From Chloroflexota bacterium (GTDB taxonomy: Bacteria > Chloroflexota > UBA11872), in contig JAJEGF010000015.1 in the NCBI GenBank assembly GCA_022820025.1, forward strand, positions 62,001 to 126,000: a stretch of 64,000 bases of DNA, given 5' to 3'. Below, piece by piece: positions 8,834 to 17,284 of the stretch. The notes under the pieces were generated by a model. The model was not told where the DNA came from, made no database searches, and saw nothing but the letters and a program-made list of their open reading frames with translations. Position numbers and translations under genes: made by a program. Within the stretch, counting starts at the first letter, position 1. Each line of letters starts with the position of its first letter.

Positions 8834-10201
8834 TCAGACCGTGTTTTGGTCGGCCAGCTCCAGCGCCTCGTCCACCACGGCCAGGCCCTCGCGCAATTCT
8901 TCTGGCGTGATGGTCAGCGGCGGGTTCACCATCAGCCAGTTCCAGCGGGTCATGGTCACCACGCCCCGCTGCAGAATGTACCCGAACATCTCCTTCATCA
9001 CACCGTAGTTCTCGAACGCAGGTTCAATCTGCGGCACCAGCGGCTCGCGGGTTTCCCGGTTGCGCACCAGTTCCAGCGCGGAGAACAGGCCCAGGCTGCG
9101 CGCCTCGCCAATGCTCGGGTGGCGGGCCGCCATGGCCGCATATTCGTCCTTGAGCATCTCGCCCATATCGACCACGCGTTCCGGGATACCTTCATCGCGG
9201 TAAGCCTGAATGGTGGCCAGCGCCGCCGCGCACGCCAGCGTGTGCGCGCCGTAGGTCAGCCCGGCCCACAGGGGGTTGTCCTCGAAGTGGTGCGCGATCT
9301 CGTCCGTGACAACCACCGCGCCGAGGGGAACCGTTCCAGACGTCAGCCCCTTCGAAATGGTCATGATGTCGGGCTCCACGTCCCAGTGCTCCACGGCGAA
9401 CCAGCGTCCGGTGCGACAGAAGCCGGTCATCACCTCGTCGGCAATCAGCAGTACGCCATACTCGTCGCAGATCTCGCGCACGCGCTGCAGGTAGCCGTCC
9501 GGCGGCACGATTACGCCGTTGGCGCCCGCGATCGGTTCCAGAATCACGGCCGCCACGTGATTCGGACCTTCGAGCCGGATGACCTCGGCAATGTCATCGG
9601 CGCATCTCTGGGCACACGTCACGTCGCAGTCCGGGCCATCCGAGCAGAACCGGCAGCGGTACGGATAGGGATCGGCGGCCCGCACAATGCCGGGGATGCC
9701 CGGCTCGGTGGCCCAGCGCCGCGCCTCGCCGGTCAGCGAGAGCGCCCCGTAGGTCGAGCCATGATACGAGCGGCGCCGGGCCACGATTTTCTGCCGGCCC
9801 GTCGCCAGCCGCGCGATCTTGACCGCGTGGTCCGTCGCTTCAGCGCCGCCCAGGGTGAAGAAGCTCTTGCAGAGCGACCCGGGCGTGATCTCAGCCAGTT
9901 CGCGCCCCAGCTCGCCGCGCGGCCGCGAAGCGAAGCGCGGGTTCACGTAGCAGAGTTTGTCGGCCTGCACCTTGATGGCCTCCACCACCGCCGGGTGCTG
10001 GTGCCCGATGTTGACGTTCATCAACTGGGCGTTCAGATCCAGGAGCCGTCGCCCGTCGTGGTCGTAGAGATACGAACCTTCGGCACGCTCCACCGCAACC
10101 GGATTCACCGCGCCCTGCGCCGCCCAGTCGAAGAACGTGTATTCCCGATTCAGCTCGGCAATCTCGGCGGCCGTCGGTGGGGCGCTCATCGTCATGGTCA
10201 T
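8834..10201 (-). CDS. Class III (PLP-dependent) aminotransferase
   Basis: Omega-type aminotransferase of 455 aa in fold type I. Visible landmarks are the YVNPRFASRP substrate region, FFTLGGAEATDHAVK, RRRSYHGSTYGALSLTG, the cofactor Asp in LLIADEVMTGFCRTG, and the Schiff-base Lys in MTISKGLTSG. ATG 10201 with upstream GGAG is chosen over a TTG at 10243. An unusual insert, RCRFCSDGPDCDVTCAQRC, holds five cysteines in CxxC-x5-C-x3-C-x3-C spacing. The amino donor cannot be read from sequence; beta-alanine, taurine or 4-aminobutyrate:pyruvate types are the nearest known classes. It is transcribed divergently from the phosphoesterase at 10392. Confidence 0.88.
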   Translation of the reverse strand: MTMTMSAPPTAAEIAELNREYTFFDWAAQGAVNPVAVERAEGSYLYDHDGRRLLDLNAQLMNVNIGHQHPAVVEAIKVQADKLCYVNPRFASRPRGELGRELAEITPGSLCKSFFTLGGAEATDHAVKIARLATGRQKIVARRRSYHGSTYGALSLTGEARRWATEPGIPGIVRAADPYPYRCRFCSDGPDCDVTCAQRCADDIAEVIRLEGPNHVAAVILEPIAGANGVIVPPDGYLQRVREICDEYGVLLIADEVMTGFCRTGRWFAVEHWDVEPDIMTISKGLTSGTVPLGAVVVTDEIAHHFEDNPLWAGLTYGAHTLACAAALATIQAYRDEGIPERVVDMGEMLKDEYAAMAARHPSIGEARSLGLFSALELVRNRETREPLVPQIEPAFENYGVMKEMFGYILQRGVVTMTRWNWLMVNPPLTITPEELREGLAVVDEALELADQNTV

Positions 10202-10391
10202 GGCGTCGGCTCCAGGAACGGGTGGGGCGTTATGCGTTGTCAATGGCTCAGCCTACTGGAAACCGCGAGGCCGCTGGTGTCGATCGACGCTTTTTTCCGC
10301 CGGGGCGCTGGATGGCGAGTCGCGCTGCCCGCCGCCAGATCCATCGCCCTGGTCTACGCTGGCCGCACCACGGTGAGCGAGGTTGTGTTTG

Positions 10392-11282
10392 ATGCCGTCT
10401 GAGCAGGGAACCGCCCGCGGCGAGGACGCCCGCGCGTCACGGTCGGCCATTGGTCGCGTGACTGCTGCGATCGACGTCGATCCCGCCGCCCGGCGACTTG
10501 TGATCGTCAGCGACCTCCACGGTTACCGGGAACCGCTGGAAGCCCTCGACCAGCGACTGACCCGGTTCTCGGAGCCGAGCCTGGTCTTCGTCAACGGCGA
10601 TATCTTTGAAGGCGGTATCGACGGGCTCTTTGCGCTGGACTGGACCATGCGCCGCGCCGCCGACCGCACAACCCGCGGCAACCACGACAGCGCGATCTTC
10701 GAGTACCTCAAGGCTGAGCCGCCTTCGGGCGAAGGCGCGCCCGATGACACCGAACTCGGCGCATACCGAGCGATGACCCCCGAGCAGCTTGACTTCGTAA
10801 AACGCCTGCCCGACATCCTTGATTTGCGCTGGCGCGGCTACAGCCTGCGTCTCATGCATGGCCACTTCAATCTGCGAACTCCGGCAAGAACCAACTGGCG
10901 GCTGCCGCCCACCGAGCTTTCGGAGCTCTTCGCCGACCGCGAAGTGGACCTGACGGTGATCGGACACACCCACTATCCGTTTGTTAGCCAAGGCGCCGCG
11001 GGAGCGGTGGCCAACCCAGGCTCGGTGGCCGTGCCGCTGTTCCGCCACCGTGACCACAGCGGTCGCGAGATCGACCGCCGGGCTGACGATCCCAACCTCT
11101 CGGTCGATGACAGCCGGCCCTCGTTCCTCACGGTCACTGAAGCGGACGGCCGGCTCCAGCCCAGGATCGAACGCTTCGACTACGACCGCCAAGGTCTCCT
11201 CCGCCGCCATGCGGCCCGTGACGGTCTGAAAATACCTCTCGACATCCGCCGCGCCTGGATCGTGGAGGGTCGCGCCCCGTAG
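10392..11282 (+). CDS. Calcineurin-like metallophosphoesterase
   Basis: Predicted phosphoesterase of 296 aa with all five metallophosphatase blocks: SDLHG, NGDIFEGG, RGNHDSA, MHGHFNL, and GHTHYPF followed by ANPGSVAVPL. The last blocks resemble YfcE-type phosphodiesterases. The fold binds two divalent metals and hydrolyses phosphomonoesters or diesters; the substrate is unknown. ATG 10392 is preferred over the in-frame TTG at 10383, with GAGCGAGG about 10 bases upstream. Its stop lies only 3 bp from the stop of the convergent sulfatase gene. Confidence 0.87.
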   Translation: MPSEQGTARGEDARASRSAIGRVTAAIDVDPAARRLVIVSDLHGYREPLEALDQRLTRFSEPSLVFVNGDIFEGGIDGLFALDWTMRRAADRTTRGNHDSAIFEYLKAEPPSGEGAPDDTELGAYRAMTPEQLDFVKRLPDILDLRWRGYSLRLMHGHFNLRTPARTNWRLPPTELSELFADREVDLTVIGHTHYPFVSQGAAGAVANPGSVAVPLFRHRDHSGREIDRRADDPNLSVDDSRPSFLTVTEADGRLQPRIERFDYDRQGLLRRHAARDGLKIPLDIRRAWIVEGRAP

Positions 11283-11285
11283 CGG

Positions 11286-12686
11286 TTAGTTCCGGAACGC
11301 CGGCTTGTCGGCCTGACCAGGTCTCAGGTAGCCCCAGCGTCGGATCTTCTCCCAGCTTTCCTTCGGCGTGCCCTTCATGTACTCGGTCACCATCCAGTCG
11401 CCGTAGTCGTTGATCGGGATACGGCCCAGCACGGCTTCCAGCTCCAGGTAATACTCGCGGGCCCGGTCGTTTTCGCTCTCAAACAGGTTCACCTGTTCGG
11501 TCGGGTCATCCGCCAGGTTGTACAGCATGTCGCGGCCGTCGCTGGTCCAGATGTACTTCCAGTCGTCGCGGTAGTAGGCCCGCTGCGCCCGGAAGAAGCG
11601 GCGCAACTCGAAGGCCCGGCCCTGGCGCGTCACGCGCTCCAGCATGTTCACGGGAAATGCGAACTCGCACAGCGCGTAGCTGCGGCCGTCGCCGTCGCGG
11701 GCGCGCAGCAGGCTGTGGCTGCTCTCGCCCAGCCACTCAAGCTGCCGGTCGGCGCCGATCAGGTCGTAAACCGTGGCGACCACGTCATGGGTCTGCGTAA
11801 GCGCCGATACGCGCGTGCCCGCCTCGAACGCCGTCGGATAACGCACGATCAGCGGCACGTGAGCCACGGCCTCGAACACCGTCAGCTGGTGGTTCCAGTA
11901 CGGCGGGTGCTCCTCGATCACGTCGCCGTGATCCGATGTCACCACCACCATCGTGTCGTCCAGCGTTCCGGCGTCCCGCAGGTAGCTGACCACCCGACCA
12001 ATCAAGTCGTCCACGTAGGCGGCTTCGCCGTCCATCAGCGCGTAAAGCTTGTCTCGCACGTCGTCCGGCATGCCATCCATCCGCGACGGATCGGCAAAGC
12101 CGCCTTGCGCCCGGTTGAGTTCGCGGGCCTCCTCGCGGCTGACGTCCGGCGCCCAGCGCGAGTGCCACGGCTCGGGTGCTATGTATGCCGTGTGAGTGTC
12201 GTTGATGTTGACGAACATGAAGAACGGCCGCTCGTCCTCCTCGTGCCCGCGCAGCCAATCCAGCATCTGCCGCACCACCTGCGCGCCACCCTTGTCCTGA
12301 TCGGCCGCGCCCAGCGGTGGCAGCACGTAGCTCCAGTCCATGAAGCCGCGGTGCAGGGCCGACGAGGCGCTCATGTACGCGTTGTTGGAGATGCCCACGG
12401 TGGCGTAGCCCAGCTCCGTCAACTCCTCCCCGATCGTCGGGTACTCCTCGCTCAGCCGTTCGTGCCGGCCGTCCGCGCCATGCGTGCTGGCGTAGTGGCC
12501 GGTCATCATCGAGGCGTGGGAGGGCAGGCACCACGGCGCGGACGTGATGTTGCGTTCGAACACCGCGCCCTCGGCCGCCAGCTGATCCAGGACCGGGGTC
12601 ACCCCTCTCGGGTCGCCGTAGGCCCCGATGTTGTGGGGCCGCTGCGAGTCCATGACGATCCACAGAATGTTCGGACGACTGGCCAT
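11286..12686 (-). CDS. Sulfatase-like hydrolase (alkaline phosphatase superfamily)
   Basis: Hydrolase of 466 aa with the sulfatase/phosphodiesterase fold. Metal-site motifs are NILWIVMDSQRPHNIGAYG at the N-terminus, VVVTSDHGDVIEEH in the middle, and the active-site block APWCLPSHASMMTGHYASTHG. The nucleophile position is C53 within C-L-P-S-H. Type I sulfatases have C/S-x-P-x-R, so Arg is replaced by His57 here, as in a number of sulfatase-like hydrolases with TxPSH. Formylglycine maturation is therefore uncertain. There is no signal peptide, so the enzyme is probably cytoplasmic. GGAGG precedes ATG 12686. The substrate could be a sulfate ester, phosphonate or phosphodiester. Confidence 0.87.
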   Translation of the reverse strand: MASRPNILWIVMDSQRPHNIGAYGDPRGVTPVLDQLAAEGAVFERNITSAPWCLPSHASMMTGHYASTHGADGRHERLSEEYPTIGEELTELGYATVGISNNAYMSASSALHRGFMDWSYVLPPLGAADQDKGGAQVVRQMLDWLRGHEEDERPFFMFVNINDTHTAYIAPEPWHSRWAPDVSREEARELNRAQGGFADPSRMDGMPDDVRDKLYALMDGEAAYVDDLIGRVVSYLRDAGTLDDTMVVVTSDHGDVIEEHPPYWNHQLTVFEAVAHVPLIVRYPTAFEAGTRVSALTQTHDVVATVYDLIGADRQLEWLGESSHSLLRARDGDGRSYALCEFAFPVNMLERVTRQGRAFELRRFFRAQRAYYRDDWKYIWTSDGRDMLYNLADDPTEQVNLFESENDRAREYYLELEAVLGRIPINDYGDWMVTEYMKGTPKESWEKIRRWGYLRPGQADKPAFRN

Positions 12687-12886
12687 GCGCGTCCTCCACT
12701 TGAGGGGAAGTCAACGGAGTCTAGCGAAGCCGATGTGGCCGCCTATTTCGATGGGCGGATACGCGCCGCACGGCGCCGGGCTGCGGACTCACTGCGCCGC
12801 GTCAAACCGAGAAAGCTGCGTTTCCGCGGTCAACGTGACACACTCACGTCGGTTGCGGCAGACGCCACCGACGCGAGGAGGTCACG

Positions 12887-13894
12887 GTGGACTACCGGAA
12901 TCTTGGCCGCACTGGCGTCAAAGTCAGTCCCCTGTGCCTCGGTTGCTGGAACTTCGGGAACGCGACGAGCCGCGAGGATTCGCTGGCGATCATCGATCAC
13001 GCGATGGACGCTGGGGTCAACTTTATCGACACGGCCAATATGTACGGTCGCGGGACGAGCGAGACGATAGTGGGGGAGGCGCTGCGGGAGCCGAGCCGGC
13101 GTGGGCGGGCGGTGCTGGCAACGAAGGTCCACTTTGCGATGGACGACGAAGACCCGAACGCGCAGGGCAACAGCCGCCGGCACATTTTGGAGCAGTGCGA
13201 GGCGTCGCTGCGACGGCTGCAGACGGACTACATCGACCTGTACCAGATTCACCGTCCGTCGCCTGACGTGCCGCCCGACGAGACACTGCGGGCGCTGGAT
13301 GACCTGGTGCAGAGCGGGAAGGTGCGCTACATCGGCACTAGCACGTGGCCGGCCTGGCAGGTGGTCGAGTCCCTGTGGGTGGCCGACAAGCTAAGTCTCA
13401 ACCGGCCGATCTGCGAGCAGCCGCCGTATCACCTGCTGGATCGGCGGATCGAGCGCGAACTGGTACCGATGGCGCAGACATACGGAATCGGCATCATCCC
13501 GTGGGCCCCGCTGGCCAGCGGGTTTCTGACCGGGATCTACCAGCGCGACACGGCCGCACCGCCAGGCACGCGGTTCGCGAAGAACCCGGAGACGCAAGAG
13601 CAGCGGAACCTGCACAGCGAAGCGGCGTTTGCGGTGCTGGATGAGGTCACGGCCATCGCTGACGAGAAGGGATGCAGTCCCGGCCAACTGGCTTTGGCCT
13701 GGAACCTGGGGCAGCCCGGAATCACCGCGCCGATTGTGGGTCCGCGCACGCTGGAGCATTGGAAGGGCAACCTGGGAGCCCTTGAGGTTTCGGTTACCGA
13801 CGCCGACCGCAAGCGGCTGGACGTTGTCGCGCCGCCCGGAGGCATGATTGCGCCCTATTACGAGGCCCAGTGGGGACCGCGCACCTACCGGTAA
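12887..13894 (+). CDS. Aldo/keto reductase
   Basis: NAD(P)H-dependent oxidoreductase of 335 aa with an (alpha/beta)8 barrel. The catalytic tetrad is visible: Asp in VNFIDTANMYG, the Tyr four residues on, Lys in VLATKVHF, and His in DLYQIHRP. The start is GTG 12887, with GAGGAGGTC just upstream. The next gene begins 19 bp downstream, so it may be co-transcribed with the creatinase-like hydrolase and the maleate isomerase-like gene. The family covers sugar aldehydes and steroids; the YajO/YghZ-like sequence gives no specific substrate. Confidence 0.9.
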   Translation: MDYRNLGRTGVKVSPLCLGCWNFGNATSREDSLAIIDHAMDAGVNFIDTANMYGRGTSETIVGEALREPSRRGRAVLATKVHFAMDDEDPNAQGNSRRHILEQCEASLRRLQTDYIDLYQIHRPSPDVPPDETLRALDDLVQSGKVRYIGTSTWPAWQVVESLWVADKLSLNRPICEQPPYHLLDRRIERELVPMAQTYGIGIIPWAPLASGFLTGIYQRDTAAPPGTRFAKNPETQEQRNLHSEAAFAVLDEVTAIADEKGCSPGQLALAWNLGQPGITAPIVGPRTLEHWKGNLGALEVSVTDADRKRLDVVAPPGGMIAPYYEAQWGPRTYR

Positions 13895-13913
13895 CCCAAG
13901 AGAGGACGAAGCC

Positions 13914-15119
13914 ATGCGGGTGCATGCCAGCCTGAGCGGTGGTCGGTTTCCCGAAACGAGCCTGACGAGCCTGGAGCCGGAGCCGGCGTTTAGCAGGGCT
14001 GAGTACCAGGAACGATTGGCGCGCGCCCAGGCGGCGATGGACGCCCAGGGGCTGGACGCGCTGGTGGTGATGAACCCGGCGAGCGTCTTCTATCTGTCCG
14101 GCTATCAGACATTCGCTGTGGATGGCGGCGCGTGCCTGGTTGTACCTCCGGAGGGCGAACCGGCGCTGGCGATGGATCCGCCGGAGTTTGGCGGCGCGTT
14201 GCTGGGCGTGTGGTTCGACGACCTGCATGGGTATCCGCCGGAGATCGAACGGCCGGCGTACGCGGCACGAATGCTGGGCGAGCGCGGAGTGACACGGGGA
14301 CGAATCGGGCTTGACGGTGCCGTGTGGGGCACGACGACAGCCTTCTCCGCCGAGCTGGCACACGCGTTCCCGCTGGCGGAGTTCGTTGACGCAACTGATG
14401 TACTGGTGGAGCTGAAGCGGCGCAAGTCGGCGGCCGAGATCGGGCACATCCGTAGCGCGGCGCTGGCCACGCAGTCGGCGGTGGAGGCCGCGACCTCGAC
14501 CGCGGCGGCCGGTGTATCTGATGGTGAGGTCGCGGGGGCGGCGTTCGCGGCCATGGCACGGGCCGGGAGCGAGTACCCGTGCCTGTCGCCGATCGTCACC
14601 AGCGGCCCGCGCTCGGGGATGCTGCACACGACGCACAAGCGCCACACGATTCAGTCGGGCGACAACGTACTGCTGGAGATCGGCGGGTGCGTGCAGCGCT
14701 ACACGGCGCCGCAGATGCGCACGCTGACCATCGGCCCGCCTTCGGCGGACGTGCGCGGGGCCGCCGACGCGTGCCTTGCCGCCCTGAGTGCCGTCCTGGA
14801 GGCCATGGGACCGGGCGTGGCCGCGAGCGATGCGGCGGACGCGGGCTGGCGCGAGCTGAAGGCCGCGGGTGATGACCTGGTGTTTCACGGGACGTTCGGC
14901 TACGGCATCGGGGCAGGATTCCCGCCGAACTGGGCCGACGGTTCGGGCTTCATTCGGAGCGACGCGGACAGCGTGCTGGAGCCTGGCTTGGTGTTTCACC
15001 ACCCGGTCGCCGTGCGGAGGCTTGGCGAGTTTGGAGTGGCCTTCAGCGAGACGAGCGTGATCACCGAGGATGGCTGCGAAGTCTTGACGCATGGTCCGCG
15101 CGAACTGATCGAGCGGTAG
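13914..15119 (+). CDS. Creatinase/prolidase-fold (M24) hydrolase, DoeA-like without metal ligands
   Basis: Protein of 401 aa with an N-terminal creatinase domain and a C-terminal pita-bread domain. The usual M24 metal-binding Asp residues are missing: where a metallopeptidase has D-x10-D it reads LLEIGGCVQRYTAPQMRTL (near residue 260), and the C-terminal site reads GYGIGAGFPPNWADG rather than a metal-ligand GHGIG. This arrangement is known from metal-independent creatinase and ectoine hydrolase (DoeA/EutD). ATG 13914 follows GAGAGGACGAAG and is preferred over an in-frame start at 13848 inside the preceding gene. The next gene encodes an EutA/maleate isomerase-like protein, which supports an amidohydrolase role on a small cyclic or amide compound. 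Ectoine as substrate is only a hypothesis. Confidence 0.8.
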   Translation: MRVHASLSGGRFPETSLTSLEPEPAFSRAEYQERLARAQAAMDAQGLDALVVMNPASVFYLSGYQTFAVDGGACLVVPPEGEPALAMDPPEFGGALLGVWFDDLHGYPPEIERPAYAARMLGERGVTRGRIGLDGAVWGTTTAFSAELAHAFPLAEFVDATDVLVELKRRKSAAEIGHIRSAALATQSAVEAATSTAAAGVSDGEVAGAAFAAMARAGSEYPCLSPIVTSGPRSGMLHTTHKRHTIQSGDNVLLEIGGCVQRYTAPQMRTLTIGPPSADVRGAADACLAALSAVLEAMGPGVAASDAADAGWRELKAAGDDLVFHGTFGYGIGAGFPPNWADGSGFIRSDADSVLEPGLVFHHPVAVRRLGEFGVAFSETSVITEDGCEVLTHGPRELIER

Positions 15120-15124
15120 CTTCC

Positions 15125-15859
15125 ATGGGAAGGCATCAGGTCGGGATTGTGTGGCCGGAGCCGGTGCAAGACGGCCATTGGGTGGAGCTTCAGCAGTTTC
15201 TCGGCCCTGAACTCTGGTTGGACATCGAGCCGGTGAGGACCGAGCCGGAGCCGGAACAGAACATCACGCTGGCGCTGGTGGAGGGCCTGGCGCGGGATCC
15301 CGAGAACGGGCGCGCGGCGGAGCGGTTGGCCGAGCGCGGGGCGCGGGCCGTGGCGTATGGATGTACGTCGGGCAGCTATGTGCTGGGTCCCGACGGGGAC
15401 GCGGCCATCATCGAACAGATCAAGGCTGCATCCGGTCTGCCGGCCACAACGACATCGGCCGCCGTTGTGGAGGCCCTGCAAACGCTGGGAGCAGAATCGG
15501 TTGCTGTGCTTTCGCCGCATATCGACGCCCTGAACGAACGACTGCGCGCCTACCTGGAAGCCTCTGGATTCCGGGTGGCCGCCATGGTTGGACTGAACCT
15601 CAGTTGCGATATCGAAGCCGTGGAGCCGGCGGAGACGCGGGAGATCGTCGCCTCGCAGGTGGACAAGCCCGATGCGGACGCCGTGTTCATCAGTTGCACG
15701 GGGATGCGGACGGCCGAGGTCATCGGTGAGATGGAGAGGTCGCTAGGAAAGCCGGTGGTAACGGCCAACCAGGCGACGCTTTGGCGCGTCGGTCAACTTG
15801 CGGGAGTCGGGATGAACAGGCCCGAGCGAGGACGGCTGCTCGCAGCTTCGCCGGCGTGA
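15125..15859 (+). CDS. Maleate isomerase / EutA-like Asp/Glu racemase-family protein
   Basis: Protein of 244 aa in the Asp/Glu/hydantoin racemase superfamily. The two catalytic cysteines are present: C80 in AYGCTSGS and C191 in FISCTGM, on the pseudo-symmetric halves. The TTTSAAVVEALQTLG stretch is typical of maleate cis-trans isomerase, arylmalonate decarboxylase and EutA. The gene starts 5 bp after the DoeA-like gene and is probably in the same transcript. EutA is a member of ectoine utilisation clusters, but the dehydratase and cyclodeaminase partners (EutB, EutC) are not in the window. Confidence 0.82.
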   Translation: MGRHQVGIVWPEPVQDGHWVELQQFLGPELWLDIEPVRTEPEPEQNITLALVEGLARDPENGRAAERLAERGARAVAYGCTSGSYVLGPDGDAAIIEQIKAASGLPATTTSAAVVEALQTLGAESVAVLSPHIDALNERLRAYLEASGFRVAAMVGLNLSCDIEAVEPAETREIVASQVDKPDADAVFISCTGMRTAEVIGEMERSLGKPVVTANQATLWRVGQLAGVGMNRPERGRLLAASPA

Positions 15860-15997
15860 CCTCGGAGACTCCTGCCGTCGGCCCTCGACAGACCTACGGT
15901 GAAGAATCGCCGATGCTGTCTGACTTTACTTCCGGCGCCCGATACGCATGTATCAGACTCACCCCGGACGCGCGACAGGTCTGAGTCCGAACGGTCG

Positions 15998-17170
15998 CTA
16001 TTCCGCTGCTATCTCAACGTTCTCCCAGGGGATGAGGCGACCGGCTGTTCGCATTTGGGATTCGGCGCCCCCGTACACCACGGCTATTTCGGACGGCGGC
16101 GATTCGTGGGAGAGCTGGCGCTGAACACGAAGCGCCCCGCCGAACAGGCTCGAGTTTGGGGTCTGGGACGACTTGGCCTCGACCAGCGTCAGACGTGCTG
16201 GATGCTCAATGACCAGGTTGACTTCGGCGCCGTCCCGATTCCGATAAAAGTAGAGGCCGCGCGTTTCGCCGCGGTTCAGCCGATGTTTGACGATTTCCGA
16301 GACGACCCACGTCTCGAATATGGCGCCGCGCAGAGGATGCGTGCGTAGCTGCTGTGGGGTGCGTATCCCCATAAGCCAGCAGGCGAGGCCGGTGTCGTAG
16401 AAGTGCAGCTTTGGTGTCTTGACGAGTCGCTTGCCAAGGTTCCGGTGAAACGGCGGTAGACGGAAGACGAGGTAGCTGGCTTCCAGGACGCCGAGCCACG
16501 CCTTGGCCGTCGGCTGAGTTACCCCGCAGTCGCTCGCCAGCGACAGGAAGTTGACCAGCTGTCCGGTGCGACCCGCGCACAACTCGACGAATCGCTGAAA
16601 GATTGCCAGGTCGCCGACCTGGCTGATGGTCCGCACGTCGCGTTCCACGTAGGTGGCTACATAGGAGCGGAGCCACTCCGAAGGGTCGAGTCCCCGGTCG
16701 AAGATTCGGGGATAGCCACCGGCGAGCATGGCCGCCTCCAACGTTTCCGGATGCTTGGCGAAGCGCACGACTTCGCGACGTGCGAGCGGCAGGAGGTGAT
16801 GGACCGCTGTTCGACCGGCCAGAGACTGGCTGACCGACTGGACCAGGGCCAGATTCTGCGAGCCGGTGAGAATCCAGCGGCCCGGTCGTGGATCGGCGTC
16901 GATGATTCCCTGCAGGTAGGCCGGGAGATCGGGGGCCCGCTGCACTTCGTCGATGATGGCGCCATCGGGATACTGGGCCAGGAAACCGCGGGGGTCCTCG
17001 GTTGCGAACGACCGTGTGTCCAGCGCCTCCAGGCTGACGTACTTGTGCCCGGGGAAAACGGTCCGCGCGAGGGTGGTCTTGCCGCTCTGGCGAGGCCCTG
17101 TCAGCGTGATGGACGGCGACTTCTGCGCCGCCTGTAGCAGTCGGGGAGCGAGGTCGCGCAGGATGGTCAT
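15998..17170 (-). CDS. AAA ATPase with DUF4143 C-terminal domain
   Basis: P-loop ATPase of 390 aa. Walker A is TGPRQSGKTTLART (about residues 23-36), Walker B is AIIDEVQRAPDL, and a sensor-like ILTGSQN follows. The C-terminal half is the DUF4143 nuclease-like/winged-helix region, ending with the PD-(D/E)xK-like pattern DGAEVNLVIEHPARLTLVEAKSSQT. Such proteins are common, often horizontally mobile and of unclear function; a role in DNA metabolism or self-defence has been suggested. The predicted promoter places the transcription start at or within one base of the ATG, so the mRNA appears leaderless, and a 20-bp-arm palindrome overlaps the -35 box. The upstream DNA is markedly AT-richer than its surroundings, consistent with acquisition. 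Confidence 0.88.
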   Translation of the reverse strand: MTILRDLAPRLLQAAQKSPSITLTGPRQSGKTTLARTVFPGHKYVSLEALDTRSFATEDPRGFLAQYPDGAIIDEVQRAPDLPAYLQGIIDADPRPGRWILTGSQNLALVQSVSQSLAGRTAVHHLLPLARREVVRFAKHPETLEAAMLAGGYPRIFDRGLDPSEWLRSYVATYVERDVRTISQVGDLAIFQRFVELCAGRTGQLVNFLSLASDCGVTQPTAKAWLGVLEASYLVFRLPPFHRNLGKRLVKTPKLHFYDTGLACWLMGIRTPQQLRTHPLRGAIFETWVVSEIVKHRLNRGETRGLYFYRNRDGAEVNLVIEHPARLTLVEAKSSQTPNSSLFGGALRVQRQLSHESPPSEIAVVYGGAESQMRTAGRLIPWENVEIAAE

Positions 17171-17176
17171 ATACAG

Positions 17177-17205
17177 ATTCTAGTGCCGGAACTCGGCTAA
17201 TTCAA
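17177..17205 (-). promoter_or_regulatory. Sigma70-like promoter of the DUF4143 ATPase gene (leaderless)
   Basis: On the minus strand, TTGAAT (17200-17205), a spacer of exactly 17 bp and TAGAAT (17177-17182). The predicted start of transcription at about 17170 coincides with the A of the ATG. Confidence 0.65.
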
Positions 17206-17233
17206 AGTATGATTTTGAATTAGCCGAGTTCCG
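17187..17233. repeat. Perfect 20-bp inverted repeat with 7-bp spacer over the -35 box
   Basis: The left arm (17187-17206) begins CGGAACTCGGC. The right arm (17214-17233) is its exact reverse complement; the spacer is GTATGAT. The left arm covers the -35 element of the ATPase promoter. It could be an operator for a dimeric repressor, a transcript hairpin ending the gene at 17285, or a mobile-element relic. Confidence 0.85.
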
Positions 17234-17284
17234 TTACCTTTCCGGGAGCGTAGAGCGATCCGAGGGCCTGGAGCCGGGGGCAGG

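Noticed and set aside
8846-10402. Long plus-strand open frame (518 codons) opposite the aminotransferase
   Set aside because: It is antisense to a gene with full family motifs. Its translation is His/Arg-rich low-complexity typical of GC-rich shadow frames.
11715-13070. Plus-strand open frame of 451 codons opposite the sulfatase
   Set aside because: Antisense shadow of a gene with clear motifs. It also overlaps the start of the aldo/keto reductase in another frame.
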